The notes under the pieces: model-generated | The model's database searches: none | What the model was told of the DNA's origin: nothing | What the model saw: the letters and a program-made list of their open reading frames with translations, nothing else | Position numbers and translations under genes: made by a program | Part shown: positions 1 to 13,388 of the stretch, one piece after another | How positions within the stretch are numbered: position 1 is the first letter of the stretch | Layout: each line of letters begins with the position of its first letter | NCBI GenBank assembly: GCA_027596195.1 | Contig: JADGJG010000159.1 | Coordinates: 1 to 35,475 of the forward strand | Source of the DNA: Podochytrium sp. JEL0797 | Lineage: Eukaryota; Chytridiomycota; Chytridiomycetes; Chytridiales; Chytriomycetaceae | DNA: 35,475 nucleotides | Direction of reading: 5' to 3'

Positions 1-391
1 AGAGGGAGAGACGCCAAAGCTAACAGACACGAAAGTACTATATTCAGACTAGAGAGAAATGCAAGTGAATCTCGCGCCTTATAAAGACACAAAAACTGAA
101 AGAAATATTCAGAATAAACAATAGCACTGCCAAGCGGGGGAGCGAATCTCGACTCTCCGCACAAGCCTCATGGACTCGGAACGACGCAAGTACCTCATCC
201 AAGCCTCCCCTGAGAGGGAAGGGCTCCCATTTTTTGAATAAAAAAAAGCTGCAAAAAAAAGGAGCCGACGGGCGTGCCAATATGGAAAAAGGCCCGAGGA
301 GAATGATTCCGAACATTTTCTCTATTTTTGAAATTTGAATTGCGTTTTGGTATGATGATACCAGCAGGATGCAACATGCAAAGAGAAACAA
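1..391. other. No gene recognised
   Basis: Short overlapping reading frames occur on the minus strand here, but none resembles a known protein or shows codon regularity across a plausible exon. The sequence is moderately AT-rich with A-runs near 240-260. It borders the possible inverted-repeat element that starts at 392. Confidence 0.5.
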
Positions 392-1083
392 TAGGGGGCT
401 TCAAAGTTAGTTTTTCGCCTTCGAAAAGCCAGGTTTGTTGTTTGGAAAAATGAGCTTTTTCGCATGGGCACTTGAGGGGCGCTCAAAGTTACAGAAAATT
501 TTATTTGAAAATGCCGCGCATTTCTGACTGGGTGAAACTGATAGCCAAGTTGGACCACACCATTTGAAGAGCTGTTTTGACCAAAGACAATGATGAGCTC
601 ATGGGCACTGTGGCGCACTTTGCTGGGTTCGACAATCCATTCAAAGACCTGACCACAAATATCCTCGCAGACCTCCTTGCCCTCAACGCTTCTTATGACG
701 AGTGGCCCCTCTCCCTCCTGAAACCAATGCTTTGTGGCCAAGACCCACACTCAGTTGATAGAGACAGCGGTTCTGCAGCCTTCATGCAGCCCTTGGCGGC
801 TTTGGGTGCAGGGGATGAGGATCCGGCTCCAGGTGAGGGCTTTGTAGTTTGACATTTGCGGCCTTTCGCAGGAGTCCCTGGACCGGGGGGAGTGGAGTCA
901 AGGTTCATAACTTTTTGAAAACGAAGATTTCGCCAAAAAAAACTCGACTTTCGCGCGCCCATGGCCAAAAAAAGCACCTCTGGTAGGTGCTTTTTTTGGT
1001 TGGGAAAAAAGCGCTTTTTTTGCAAAAAACCAGGTTTTTTGATTTGAAAAATGAGCCGATTTTCTTAACTTTGAAACCCCCTA
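392..1083. mobile_element. Possible non-autonomous inverted-repeat element (MITE-like)
   Basis: The ends are imperfect inverted repeats of about 19-20 nt. The left end reads TAGGGGGCTTCAAAGTTAG, and the reverse complement of 1064-1083 reads TAGGGGGTTTCAAAGTTAAG. Both ends sit on a TA dinucleotide, compatible with a TA target duplication as seen with Tc1/mariner-type elements, although TA is also part of the palindrome. Shorter copies of the CAAAGTTA motif occur inward (about 484, and inverted near 909), and a 28-nt direct repeat occurs at 428-455 and 1029-1056 with four mismatches. A 91-codon open frame (577-852, +) lies inside but resembles nothing I know. No transposase is present. Other copies in the genome would be needed to prove mobility. 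Confidence 0.35.
965..999. repeat. Perfect 15-bp hairpin
   Basis: Positions 965-979 (CCAAAAAAAGCACCT) and 985-999 are exact reverse complements separated by a 5-nt loop, and G-T pairs can extend the stem outward. It lies inside the possible inverted-repeat element. A perfect stem of this length is unlikely by chance, but no function is evident. Confidence 0.7.
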
Positions 1084-1446
1084 ATGAATAGAGAGTAGAA
1101 TTAAGTGTTAGTATCTGAATCAATGGCTGGCTTGGGATAGTACCCCCTTGCGTGGACACATGTATATATGTGCTCCTGCATATAGTAAAGCCTGATTCTG
1201 GTCCAGTTTAAAAAAAATAAGAAAAAACTATAACCAGAGTGCGCTTTAGTCTTATATTGGAGTCATAAGATAGTGTCAATTCAGTTTGTAATCGATCATA
1301 TTAATAGTCACATTAATAATATGATGGAAGCGTTTCCATATAACAAAAGGACTTAATCGCTTATTATATATTATCACCTATAGAAGAATTTCTGAGTTCT
1401 TAAGACAGACTCTGACAGGACTCTCATTCCCTGTGATCCCTCCATG
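1084..1446. other. AT-rich stretch, no gene recognised
   Basis: The stretch contains only short open frames. A-runs near 1209-1227 and a strongly AT-rich segment at 1290-1380 are visible. It leads into the truncated 5' edge of the Copia-type fragment. I could not identify a long terminal repeat or a primer-binding site. Confidence 0.5.
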
Positions 1447-2779
1447 AATGCAATTGGATAAAATGGGTTTATTGCGACAAACTCAACTCAGGCGGCTCCA
1501 TCAAACGATTCAAAGCCCATCTCGTTGCCCAAGGATTCAAACAACAATATGGCTACAGCTACCTCAAGACCTATTCTCCTGCCGTTGGACTCACCACATT
1601 CCATTGGTTCATTGCTCAAGCTGCTCTCCACTAAGTGGAAATCTCTCCCTGCCGATGTGAACTCTGCGTATCTCAATGGCGACCTTGCTGAGCTCATCTA
1701 CCTCTCTCAACCTCCTGTCTACCATGATGGCACCAGCCACATTGCCAAACTCAACAAGGGTCTTTACAGTCTCAAACAAGCCAGTCGAATCTGGTACCTC
1801 AAACTCGTCTCCCATCTCAAGTCCCATGGCTACCACGAAACCAAAGCTGATAGCTGCCTCTTCTACAAAAGCGACAAAGATGGTCATGTTGTCTACATTT
1901 CCATCTACGTCAACGACTTGTTTTAAAGTCAAACATCTTGTCACTTTCACCTTTGGAATCCAGATTGAGCATCACAATGGCATTTTCATTCACCAATCAA
2001 AGTACATCTCCGAAATATGTTCAGCAGACTTCTCTCACTACCCAACCTGCACTCCCTTGCCTGTTGCCAACAATCCGAAAACCATGGATCCATCCAAACC
2101 ATCCTTCTGATCCTGATGTTAGCTCGAAGCACTCAGCTGTTTGAACATGCCATTGTCATTACGCATCCCAACCTCACTGCCACCATCAGATCTCTCTCCA
2201 AAATCTTCAATACCCCCAACACTGACCACTAGGACTACCTCATGCTTTGCTACTGTTATCTTCACGCCACTGCTGACCACGGAATTTTCTACTCCGCCAC
2301 TGGCAACAAGTTCCCCAAAGGATATGTCAATGTCACTTACAACATTCACGCTGACACCAAGTCCCAGATTGGCTATGCCGATCTTCTCACTGACAGTGCG
2401 ATCTCCTGGAAATCCGGCAAGACTTCTGTTGTCGCTCTCTCCTCCACTGAAGCTGAGTACTCACATGGGCACCTGCAAACTCGGTCGCGAGCTCCAAGCC
2501 TTCATCAGCATCTACTCTGCTGTCAATCTCCCTCTCAAACTCCTCTCAAGATCTTCGAAGACAACAAATCGACCATCCACTAGAGCAAAAAATTTCCGTT
2601 ACAACTACATTTGCGAACTGATCCGCAACCACCAAGTCGAAATTATCCACCTCAAGAGCTATCGCCAACTGGCCGACCTTTTGACCAAACCTCTCAGCCA
2701 CGTTATTTTTGATCGTCACTGTGCCAAACTCGGTATGACTCTCGTGAACTTGACCACGCAAGCCCGTGGATGCCATTGA
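1447..2779 (+). pseudogene. Decayed Ty1/Copia retrotransposon fragment (reverse transcriptase and RNase H)
   Basis: Translated pieces in three frames match the second half of a Copia-type Pol polyprotein. In order these are a KWVY/LVAQGF segment (1461-1631), a DVNSAYLNGDL to GLYSLKQAS reverse-transcriptase core (about 1636-1925), an FGIQIEHHNGIF segment (about 1953), ISWKSGKTSVVALSSTEAEY typical of Copia RNase H (about 2400-2460), and a C-terminal ADLLTKPLS tail ending at 2779. The frame changes near 1460, 1632, 1926, 2462 and 2580, and stop codons intervene. The catalytic YVDD box reads YVND, which would remove one metal-binding Asp. Gag, protease and integrase are absent, and no LTR was recognised. 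The piece is therefore a dead, truncated relic. It explains the several short plus-strand frames here. Confidence 0.9.
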
Positions 2780-3342
2780 CATGTGATAAGGGGTCCACTC
2801 AACCCCCCCAAAATGGGGCATATCCCGTATTTATTTCAATCGCTAGGTGCACACAATTTTAGGAATCTTCCTTCTCCTTATAACCCCCACGCAATTTTTC
2901 GAAGCCCCAAAGACTTTCTAATTACTGTTGATGATGAGATTGACGTAAGAAGAAGTTGACTTGGGGTTCCAGCCAAGTGATGATAATGACTGATGACTTG
3001 TCTTTTGTTCAAGATTCGACTTGACAATTATTTCCCGGGGCCCAAAAAGATGGCGAGAGGGGATATGAAAGACTGGTTCGCGTGAATCCGAAAAACCTGG
3101 CCCAATTGCTGTCGGCACCCAAGTCTTGAGAGTTGATTGATTGACTCCTGAACCTTTTGAATGCAATCTGCTATCAGAACAACTGGTGTATGGCAAGCAG
3201 GCGAAGAGACGGAATGAAACCTGGGGCAAGCAGATTTCATAATTTAATGACTTCCCCCCCTTACAATATTAAGTAATAAAAAAGCGCCGACGACCCCCAA
3301 ATTTGTAAGGCACACTAGTCCAGCATCCAACAGAAATAGGAA
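2780..3342. other. No gene recognised; possible retrotransposon 3' flank
   Basis: Just after the Copia-type stop there is a purine stretch (GATAAGGGG, about 2785-2793) that could be a degenerate polypurine tract. A clear LTR does not follow it. Minus-strand frames at 2918-3240 overlap in several phases and look like noise. Confidence 0.45.
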
Positions 3343-3350
3343 TATAAAAA
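3343..3350 (+). promoter_or_regulatory. TATA box-like site with a nearby ATG
   Basis: TATAAAAA lies 52 bp before an ATG at 3402 in a favourable CAACCATGA context. The frame from 3402 is rich in Ser, Thr, Pro and His and soon runs antisense through the last exons of the LSH-like gene. It is weak support for a short gene or antisense transcript here. Confidence 0.3.
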
Positions 3351-3623
3351 GGAAGCGAAACAATAAATAAAGACAAGACCCAGTCCCAATTCAAAGCAAC
3401 CATGAGTCTCATCCAAGCCTCACTTAGTAAAGAAAACACCCAGCAAACACCACTCCAAGAAACCACCAAGGCCTCTCATCCACCAACCAAAAGACCTCCC
3501 CAGAACACCAGCCACTCATGCCACCACCCCAGCTCCTCATCACCCCTCCCCAGCACCTCAAACACATCCCCTCGACCTCGAAGACCCAAAACAAAAAGAA
3601 ACTATATTTATTCAGAGATGCCC

Positions 3624-7150
<3,527 letters not shown>

Positions 7151-7262
7151 GGGTTCTGGCAAAAAAGTCAAACAAAAAAAACAACGCTGCGCATCGACTT
7201 CTCTCTTCGATTCGAATTCAAAACCCAAACATTTATTCCCAATATTCATTCAATCCCCCCTC

Positions 7263-8050
7263 TCACAGCATCGTCAAATCAACCAAATTGAACGCCTTCC
7301 TCCCAGGCGCCGCCAACCTCTGCGCAAGCTGCTTCTGCTTGGCCTCCTTGTCCTCCACATCCAACTCCACCGCAAGCGCCCTCACATACGCCAATCTGCC
7401 CGCCGCATCCAGTGCAAGATACTTGTTCGCGTCCACCTTGTCCGCCAACCTCCGCTTCGTCTCTGTACGCGACCCGAGCCCCACAAGCGGCGCCTCGAGC
7501 CCACTCTCGTCACTCACGGCCACAACTCTCCGTTGTCGAGCCAAATCGTACCGAAACACGACGCGTCCATTCTGAAGCGCAAACAGCGTGTGGTCTTTGC
7601 CGAGGCCAACACCGGGTCCCTAAAAGCTCCCGCGGTTAGACCAAATCCCCCTCCTCCCTCAAGAACCAGCACATAAGGAAAACCCCTTACCGCGTGCCAG
7701 CTCGTTCCTCTCTGACGCACAATAATGGTGCCGGGCACGACAGCCGCGCCGTTTCCAGCCTTGACTCCGAGATGTTTTGGCTGCGAAGACCGTCCGTTGC
7801 TGTTGAAGCACACACACACACAAGTCTTCAGCATCGGTAACATACAGGGGAGCAAACGGGGTCGCAAAAAACAGAGTCCATGGTTGATGATCACGGTTTC
7901 TCTGTCGCGACCAAACTCTGCTCACCTCGTGCTTCCTCCGGCCTTCTTTGTGGCATGTCGAACCTGTCCAGCAAACAGAACACTCTGCATGGATGTGGCT
8001 GAAGTGCCGGGGCGGTTGATGCCCAGCAAGGTTGAGCGGAAGAGAGACAT
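7263..8050 (-). CDS. Mitochondrial ribosomal protein bL27m
   Basis: Three exons (8050-7926, 7799-7691, 7619-7263) give 196 residues. The N-terminus [10 protein letters not shown] is basic and hydroxylated, like a mitochondrial presequence. The conserved bL27 start [11 protein letters not shown] follows, then [20 protein letters not shown] across the second intron, and [13 protein letters not shown]. These are the hallmark segments of large-subunit protein L27, whose N-terminus reaches toward the peptidyl-transferase centre. The C-terminal extension after residue about 110 is longer than in bacteria, as is usual in fungal homologues (yeast Mrp7 type). It runs on the same strand upstream of the LSH-like gene and shares a very short promoter with UBA4. 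Intron 1 contains a CA/GT microsatellite near its acceptor. Confidence 0.92.
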
Positions 8051-8106
8051 GTGATGGGGGTTTGCGGTTTTTTCTTGCGGTTTTTGTTTTTTGATTTTTC
8101 GAGAAG
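8051..8106. promoter_or_regulatory. 56-bp bidirectional promoter between bL27m and UBA4
   Basis: The two start codons point away from each other and are separated by only 56 bp. The strip is T-rich on the plus strand (runs of T and GTTTTTTG) and has no TATA box. Both promoters and 5' UTRs must fit into this space or overlap the neighbouring coding sequence. Confidence 0.7.
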
Positions 8107-9584
8107 ATGACCGACTCACCCAAACTCACCAAGGAGGAAATCGAGCGATACAGTCGCCAGCTGCTTTTGCCAGAAATTGCCACACAAGGTTGAATATTCT
8201 CTTCTCCTTTTCCTTCTTCTCATCCGCTAATCCCTCGGACCAACAGGCCAGATCAAGCTCAGAAACTCCAAAGTCCTCCTGATTGGCGCCGGGGGCCTTG
8301 GATCCCCCTCAGCACTCTACCTTGCAGCCGCCGGCGTTGGCAAGCTCGGGATTCTCGACTACGACGAAGTCGAAGTATCCAACCTGCACCGCCAAATCAT
8401 CCACAACGAATCGAGGGTCGGGGTATCCAAGTCCGAAAGCGCGCGAGAGAGTATCAAGAATCTCAACTCCATGTGCGAATGCGTGGCGCTGAATGTGGTT
8501 TTGGACAGCTCGAATGCGATGGAGGTGGTGAAGGAATATGACGTGGTGTTGGACTGTTCCGATAATGTGGCCACACGGTACTTGTTGAATGATGTGTGTG
8601 TGCTTTCTGGAAAAGTCTTGGTTTCAGGGAGTGCGTTGAGGATGGATGGCCAGGTTTGTTCGTACCATGCACTCTTTTTTTGATGGGTTGTTGACACCCC
8701 CACACTGAGATTTTAACCTAATCACTGCATCCTTCCTTCCCACTCTCCCCTCACGCAGCTTACCGTCTACAACTACAACAACGGCCCCTGCTACAGATGC
8801 ATCTTCCCCACCCCCCCACCCCCCGAAACCGTCCGAAACTGTTCCGAAAGCGGCGTCCTCGGCGTCGTCCCCGGAATCATTGGCTGCTTCCAAGCCCTCG
8901 AAGCCATCAAAATCATTACAGGAATGGGTCCTTCCTATGCGCAAAAGATGCTCTTGTTTGACGGAATCGCGGGATCCATGCGGGTCGTGAAACTGCGTGG
9001 AAAGAGCGCTGCGTGTTTGGTGTGTGGAGAAAATCCGAGCATCACGGCGCCGATTGATTATGTGCAGTTTTGTGGACGGAGTGCCACGGATAAGGCTGTG
9101 ACGCAGTTTTTGTTGGGTCCCGAGGAGCGAGTTTCGGTTGAGGTGGGTTTATCTTTTCTGGTTTCTCTGCGTTGCGTTTTTCCTCCGTTGAGATATCCTT
9201 CTGAATTTCCAACCCTTCATTCGATCTTCCGGTACATCATTCCAACAGAAATACGACACCATCCAAAAGCAAAAGACAGACCACATCCTCCTCGACGTAC
9301 GCGATACGAACCAATTCTCAATCGCCAGTATCCCCAACTCTGTGAACATTCCATGGTCTCAACTTCCACGACGACTCGGCGAAGTGTTTGACTTGATTTT
9401 TAGACGAGACGAACAGTCGGACTCCGAGTCAGATCGACCCGTGTATGTATTGTGTCGACTCGGGAACGACTCGCAGCTAGCAGTGAAACTTTTGCAGGCG
9501 AGTGGGATCAAGAAGGTGTGGGACATTGAGGGTGGGCTAAGCGATTGGAGCGATCGCGTGGACACATCGTTTCCCAAGATTTGA
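8107..9584 (+). CDS. UBA4: UBA4/MOCS3: E1-like Urm1-activating and sulfur-transferring enzyme
   Basis: Four exons (8107-8188, 8247-8653, 8759-9142, 9249-9584) encode 402 residues. The N-terminal E1/ThiF-MoeB domain has the nucleotide loop GAGGLGS (about 41-47) and SNLHRQIIH. Zinc-binding CYRC and CLVC pairs are present. The adenylation-domain catalytic Cys is in [12 protein letters not shown] (about residue 191). The C-terminal rhodanese domain carries the active-site loop CRLGNDSQ (Cys about 360), as in human MOCS3. The enzyme adenylates and thiocarboxylates Urm1 in the cytosol for tRNA wobble-uridine thiolation, and in many species also the small subunit of molybdopterin synthase. All key residues are intact. 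The protein is somewhat shorter than yeast or human homologues (about 440-460). It converges on the RING-PHD gene, with 58 bp between stops. Confidence 0.96.
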
Positions 9585-9642
9585 CGTTCGAAAACAAGAA
9601 TAAACAAATCTTTTCGAAGCTAAAGACCAACCTAATAAATCA

Positions 9643-11142
9643 TCACAAAAGAGCCCTTACAATCCCTTCAATCCCAACCACACTCGAAGCCTCTCCACCC
9701 CGCCTCCCCTTCATCTTCCGCATTCCTTCCTCCGTTGCCGACTTGGCAATCGATTTGTACGCGTCGCGTGAAATCTGTCGTGTCGAATACAGCGGATCCA
9801 ATATCCTCTTCACGTGTTTGGTGATTTCGTGTTTGAGCTGTTTGAGGGATTCGTACGTCTCGTGCGATGAGGAAGGCGGTTCGGGTATTGCTGTTGAAGC
9901 TGAAATCGAAGGATGCACTGAAGATGGAAGTTGAGGACGCGGTAGAGGCACAGAAAGTGCATGTGTGGACGAGAATACGGGTGGATCCGAGGCCACCCCT
10001 TTCCCCTTGTCCAAAAGAGACACTGGCTGTACAGAAGTTGAAGGACGCGGTAGAGGCACAGAAAGCGCATGCGTGGATGAGAACACGGGTATATCCGAGG
10101 TCGACGCCGACGCCAAGGAAACCCCTTTCCCTTTGTCGACCGGAAACACCTTTTTCTTTGCCGAATCAAACTGCGCCCAGATTGAACTCAATCCTCCGTC
10201 ATTGTCCTCCCTCTCTTCTTTGTCGAGGGCTCGTTCGGCACCATGCTCATCCCTCACCCTCTTTCTTCGATAACTTTCCTGCAACTCCCTCACAGACCCA
10301 ACATTCGTACCCGCCCGCAAACTCGCCACAACAGATTCCCGAATAGGGCCATGATGCTGCCCAGCAGCCCCCCGATACACGCGCAAAAACGCTTCAAACA
10401 ACTTCGTCTCTTCATCCGGCTCGTCATTCACACATGACGAAACCCGACTCAACAGAGGAACTCTCTGTCGCATCCGCGACATTCTCTGGCGAGCAATATC
10501 ACGTCTCACGGCAGGAAGTCGCAATGATTCGCGCGGCGGACGACTCGTGCCAAACAGTGTGTTGGCGGCCGAGAGTGGGGTCGTGAGTGCCGAGCGACAC
10601 GTTCGGCACATTCCGTTCGCGATGGAGGAGCAGCGTATGTGGAGCCGGGAAGCGCCGCAGATGGCGCAGGGGGATGTTTGTCCCGTGAGCGCGAGGAGGC
10701 ACAGGCCGCATTGTCTTTGTTCGGGCGCTTCATCCTCTTCGTCCTCTTCGTCTCCCTCCTCTTCTGCAATGTTATCGACAGCGATACTCCGCTCGCAGGA
10801 ATATAGGACCCGTCGCTGTTCCACAGCGTCCATGCCTTGCTCCCCCTCTTTGCCGTTTCGCACCACAACATGCATGGACGAAAAGCAGTTACGATCGATT
10901 GGGCATCGGCCAGAAGAAGCCAGGATCCACTGATTGATGCACAACAGGTGGTAGATATGGTGGCATGGTGCAGTGACTCGTGCGAGTGCTTCTTCGTCTT
11001 CTCCGGAGGATGGCTGCCAGCCATTGTGAGATTCCGATGACGATGGGTCCGGATGAAGTTCAGTGAGGCAGATTGCGCAGTTGACATCCATTGGGGTGGG
11101 TGGTTTCGTGGGATGTTTCGTGCTTTTGGGCCAGCCAATCAA
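9643..11142 (-). CDS. RING-PHD protein of PHRF1/Asr1 type (putative RNA polymerase II-linked ubiquitin ligase)
   Basis: A single intronless frame of 499 codons, unusual among its intron-rich neighbours. The RING finger uses C22, C25, C60, H62, H65, C68, C80 and D83; the last ligand is Asp, as in RBX1 and some PHRF1-like RINGs (CPIDR). A PHD-type C4HC3 finger follows an acidic linker (C145, C148, C159, C162, H168, C171, C179, C182). The middle is Ser/Pro-rich with a duplicated segment. The C-terminal part (VKRILDPLYSTRQISRDAYK, about 430-460) resembles the SRI domain that binds the phosphorylated RNA polymerase II tail in PHRF1 and Set2. From family knowledge the likely role is ubiquitination of, or docking on, polymerase II in the nucleus. 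Start could also be Met18, just before the RING. The SRI match is by eye and is the weakest part. Confidence 0.75.
   Translation of the reverse strand: MIGWPKSTKHPTKPPTPMDVNCAICLTELHPDPSSSESHNGWQPSSGEDEEALARVTAPCHHIYHLLCINQWILASSGRCPIDRNCFSSMHVVVRNGKEGEQGMDAVEQRRVLYSCERSIAVDNIAEEEGDEEDEEDEAPEQRQCGLCLLALTGQTSPCAICGASRLHIRCSSIANGMCRTCRSALTTPLSAANTLFGTSRPPRESLRLPAVRRDIARQRMSRMRQRVPLLSRVSSCVNDEPDEETKLFEAFLRVYRGAAGQHHGPIRESVVASLRAGTNVGSVRELQESYRRKRVRDEHGAERALDKEEREDNDGGLSSIWAQFDSAKKKVFPVDKGKGVSLASASTSDIPVFSSTHALSVPLPRPSTSVQPVSLLDKGKGVASDPPVFSSTHALSVPLPRPQLPSSVHPSISASTAIPEPPSSSHETYESLKQLKHEITKHVKRILDPLYSTRQISRDAYKSIAKSATEEGMRKMKGRRGGEASSVVGIEGIVRALL
9930..10139. repeat. Imperfect tandem repeat inside the RING-PHD gene
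   Basis: Two units of about 105 bp (from about 9930 and about 10037) encode two copies of a segment containing DKGKGV and FSSTHALSVPLPRP. They lie in the low-complexity linker between the zinc fingers and the C-terminal domain. This points to local slippage or duplication in a disordered region. Confidence 0.8.
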
Positions 11143-11274
11143 AATGGAATGTCTTGTGTTTGTATTGCATTATTCAAGTCAAATTTCTCTGTTGCATTCC
11201 TCTTCACGCCTCCTTTCTTGTCTTAATTTAGTGATTTCTAATAATAATAACATCACCAAAAAAACACATTCGAA
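11143..11274. promoter_or_regulatory. Divergent promoter between RING-PHD gene and glycogenin
   Basis: The 132-bp spacer separates two start codons facing away from each other. It contains an inverted CCAAT (ATTGG, near 11090 inside the RING start region) and CCAAT at 11134-11138 just inside the RING gene, plus an AATAATAATAAC stretch near 11240. No TATA box is convincing. Confidence 0.45.
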
Positions 11275-13170
11275 ATGAGCACCTCGGACGCGTTTGTCAC
11301 CCTCGTGACTTCGGACAGCTATGTGCCTGGCGCCCTTGCGCTTGCATCCTCACTACGCACCAGCGGGTCCTTGACTCGTGGCGCCTTTACAGTTGCGCTG
11401 TGTTCTGGGCCTGGACTCCGCGCGTCGTCGGTTTCTCTGCTGCACCGCGGCTTTGACTTTGTGTGCTTTGTGTCGCCCCTCGTCTCTGGACACAAAGACA
11501 GCAAAGACAACCTGGTGCTTCTCGGCCGCCCTGAACTCGCCTCCACCTTCACCAAACTGCACTGCTTTGACCCAAAGAAAGTGCGCGGCGCAGATCGTGT
11601 CGTGTTTCTCGACGCAGATGTCCTCGTCACAAAGGACATTTCGCTCCTCTTTGACCGTCTCAACAACTGCGACTTTGCCGCTGCCCCAGACGTGGGATGG
11701 CCAGACATTTTCAACTCGGGCGTCTTTGTCACAAGAACAAACAAGGATATCTTTGACGCACTGTGTTGGGACGCGAAACATGCCGCATCCTTCGATGGTA
11801 CTCACTGCATAACAACCTGAATGCTGTCCATCTGATCCCTTTATTTTTTCATAACAAGGGGGCGATCAAGGGCTCCTCAACGCCTTTTTTGACACGTGGG
11901 CCACAGGATCGGAACCCACAGATTCCTACTCGAACCCCACAACCATCATCAACTCGGACGGAAACACAGAATCGCGTCCCTATTGCGATCCCGGAATCAA
12001 ACGAGCCGCGAGGCTTCCCTTCATTTTCAACGTGACCCCGTCCGCCGTGTACAGCTATGCGGTAAACTCCCACCCCATCTCGCATCGACGCGTAATCGTG
12101 TTTTGAACTTTCCTGTCCTCTCCTCAGCCCGCCTTCAAGCAGTTCAAACATAACGTTGCAATCATTCACTTTGCTGGTCACACAAAGCCGTGGGCTCAGA
12201 TCAGGCGCTTTACGGATGGATCCGTGTGGAACAAGTAAATTCCCACCTGATTTCCCTTCACCATTATTTCCACTGCGTGCTAATATTCTAGCCAGCGAAC
12301 TTCCGGCAGATATTGCCGATTTTCATACCGCATGGTGGGCCGTATATGATGCTCTCCTGAAGGAATGGGCTGCTGAAGATGCTGCCGCTGCAGAAAAAGT
12401 GAGTTTCCGTTCGCTGGCGTTCGCCTCCGCAATCTAATCGTCCGATCCAGCAATTCCTGCCGCACCTTTCTGAGCACCAACAGCAATCACCGCAGCAACA
12501 GCAATTTCCATCGCATGAAGTCGCCCCCGAACCAAATTCAATCTCTCACGTTCATTACGACTGGAATTGGAAAGAATTCCCACCAATCCGCCCACCAACC
12601 ATCGATTCCTCCCGCCCACAATCACGCCAGACTTCCAACCCACCCATCCCCGGGCAACGAAGATCCTCCAGCAGCCCCACTGCCAGAATTCCAAATCAAC
12701 AACCACTTCACCCCAAAACATTCTTGGATCCCAGAATGCATCCCATCGTCACCACATCTCCCGGCACCACCACCCCCTCCTCCAAAACATCCCCACGCTC
12801 CGCCTCCGCAACAACTCCCACACCCACCGACGTCACCTCCCCACACGCTCGAACCAATCTCCACTCCTCCGTCACTGGCCCAGCACCCCTCGTCACAACC
12901 AACGCGAGCCCCACGTCCCCCTTCTCCGTCGACTCAAGCGCCACAACATCAACCCCACCCGCTCGTCGCGAATCCTCGCGATACGAATGGAACGAAGGCG
13001 AGTTCACGGCGACCCAACGGAAGCGGTCGTCCCAAAACATGCCCGTCATGACCGTGCAGCAGCAGTTGCATGCGAGAGTTCAGTGGAATCCGAATTCGAG
13101 ACAGGATTCGCATGAGTCTTTGTTTGATGAGGAAGGGTTCAGTTTGAAGCCGGTGAAACATGATGGATAA
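11275..13170 (+). CDS. Glycogenin (GT8 self-glucosylating primer of glycogen synthesis)
   Basis: Five exons (11275-11797, 11859-12061, 12128-12234, 12296-12398, 12451-13170) encode 551 residues. The GT8 fold shows an N-terminal FVTLVTSDSYVPGALAL nucleotide-sugar region, the Mn-binding DAD (113-115), FNSGVFV, GGDQGLLN across intron 1, and GHTKPW. The self-glucosylation site is expected in AVYSYAPAF, where intron 2 follows directly; either Tyr239 or Tyr241 could be used. The enzyme glucosylates its own Tyr with UDP-glucose in the cytosol and hands the primer to glycogen synthase. The last exon encodes about 240 residues of Ser/Thr/Pro-rich linker and a C-terminal segment with RYEWNEGEF. That segment may correspond to the synthase-binding tail of other glycogenins, though the match is weak. 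Glycogen is a known energy store in zoosporic fungi. Confidence 0.93.
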
Positions 13171-13388
13171 GGGGTGTGTGTGTGTGTGCAAAAAAGGGCC
13201 GGGTGCAAGGGTCGGGCATTTTCTTTTTCTACGGGGGGTTCGTTCAGGCCGGATTGGTTGGTCACCGCTTTTCTTTCTTTTTTTCAGAGAATAATAATAA
13301 AAATGTAATACGAAATTATTTCCTCGATTTGCAGAGAAAAACACAACAAAATCTGAAAGAAAAAAGAAAGACAAGAAACGCCTCCCTT
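13171..13388. terminator. Shared 3' region of glycogenin and cyclase-like gene 1
   Basis: The 218-bp convergent spacer holds a GT microsatellite just after the glycogenin stop (13172-13186) and AATAATAATAAAAATG (13290-13305), which may serve poly(A) signalling on the plus strand. No other gene is visible. Confidence 0.4.

Noticed and set aside
577..852. 91-codon plus-strand frame as a gene
   Set aside because: There is no recognisable domain, no promoter, and it lies within the repeat-like element.
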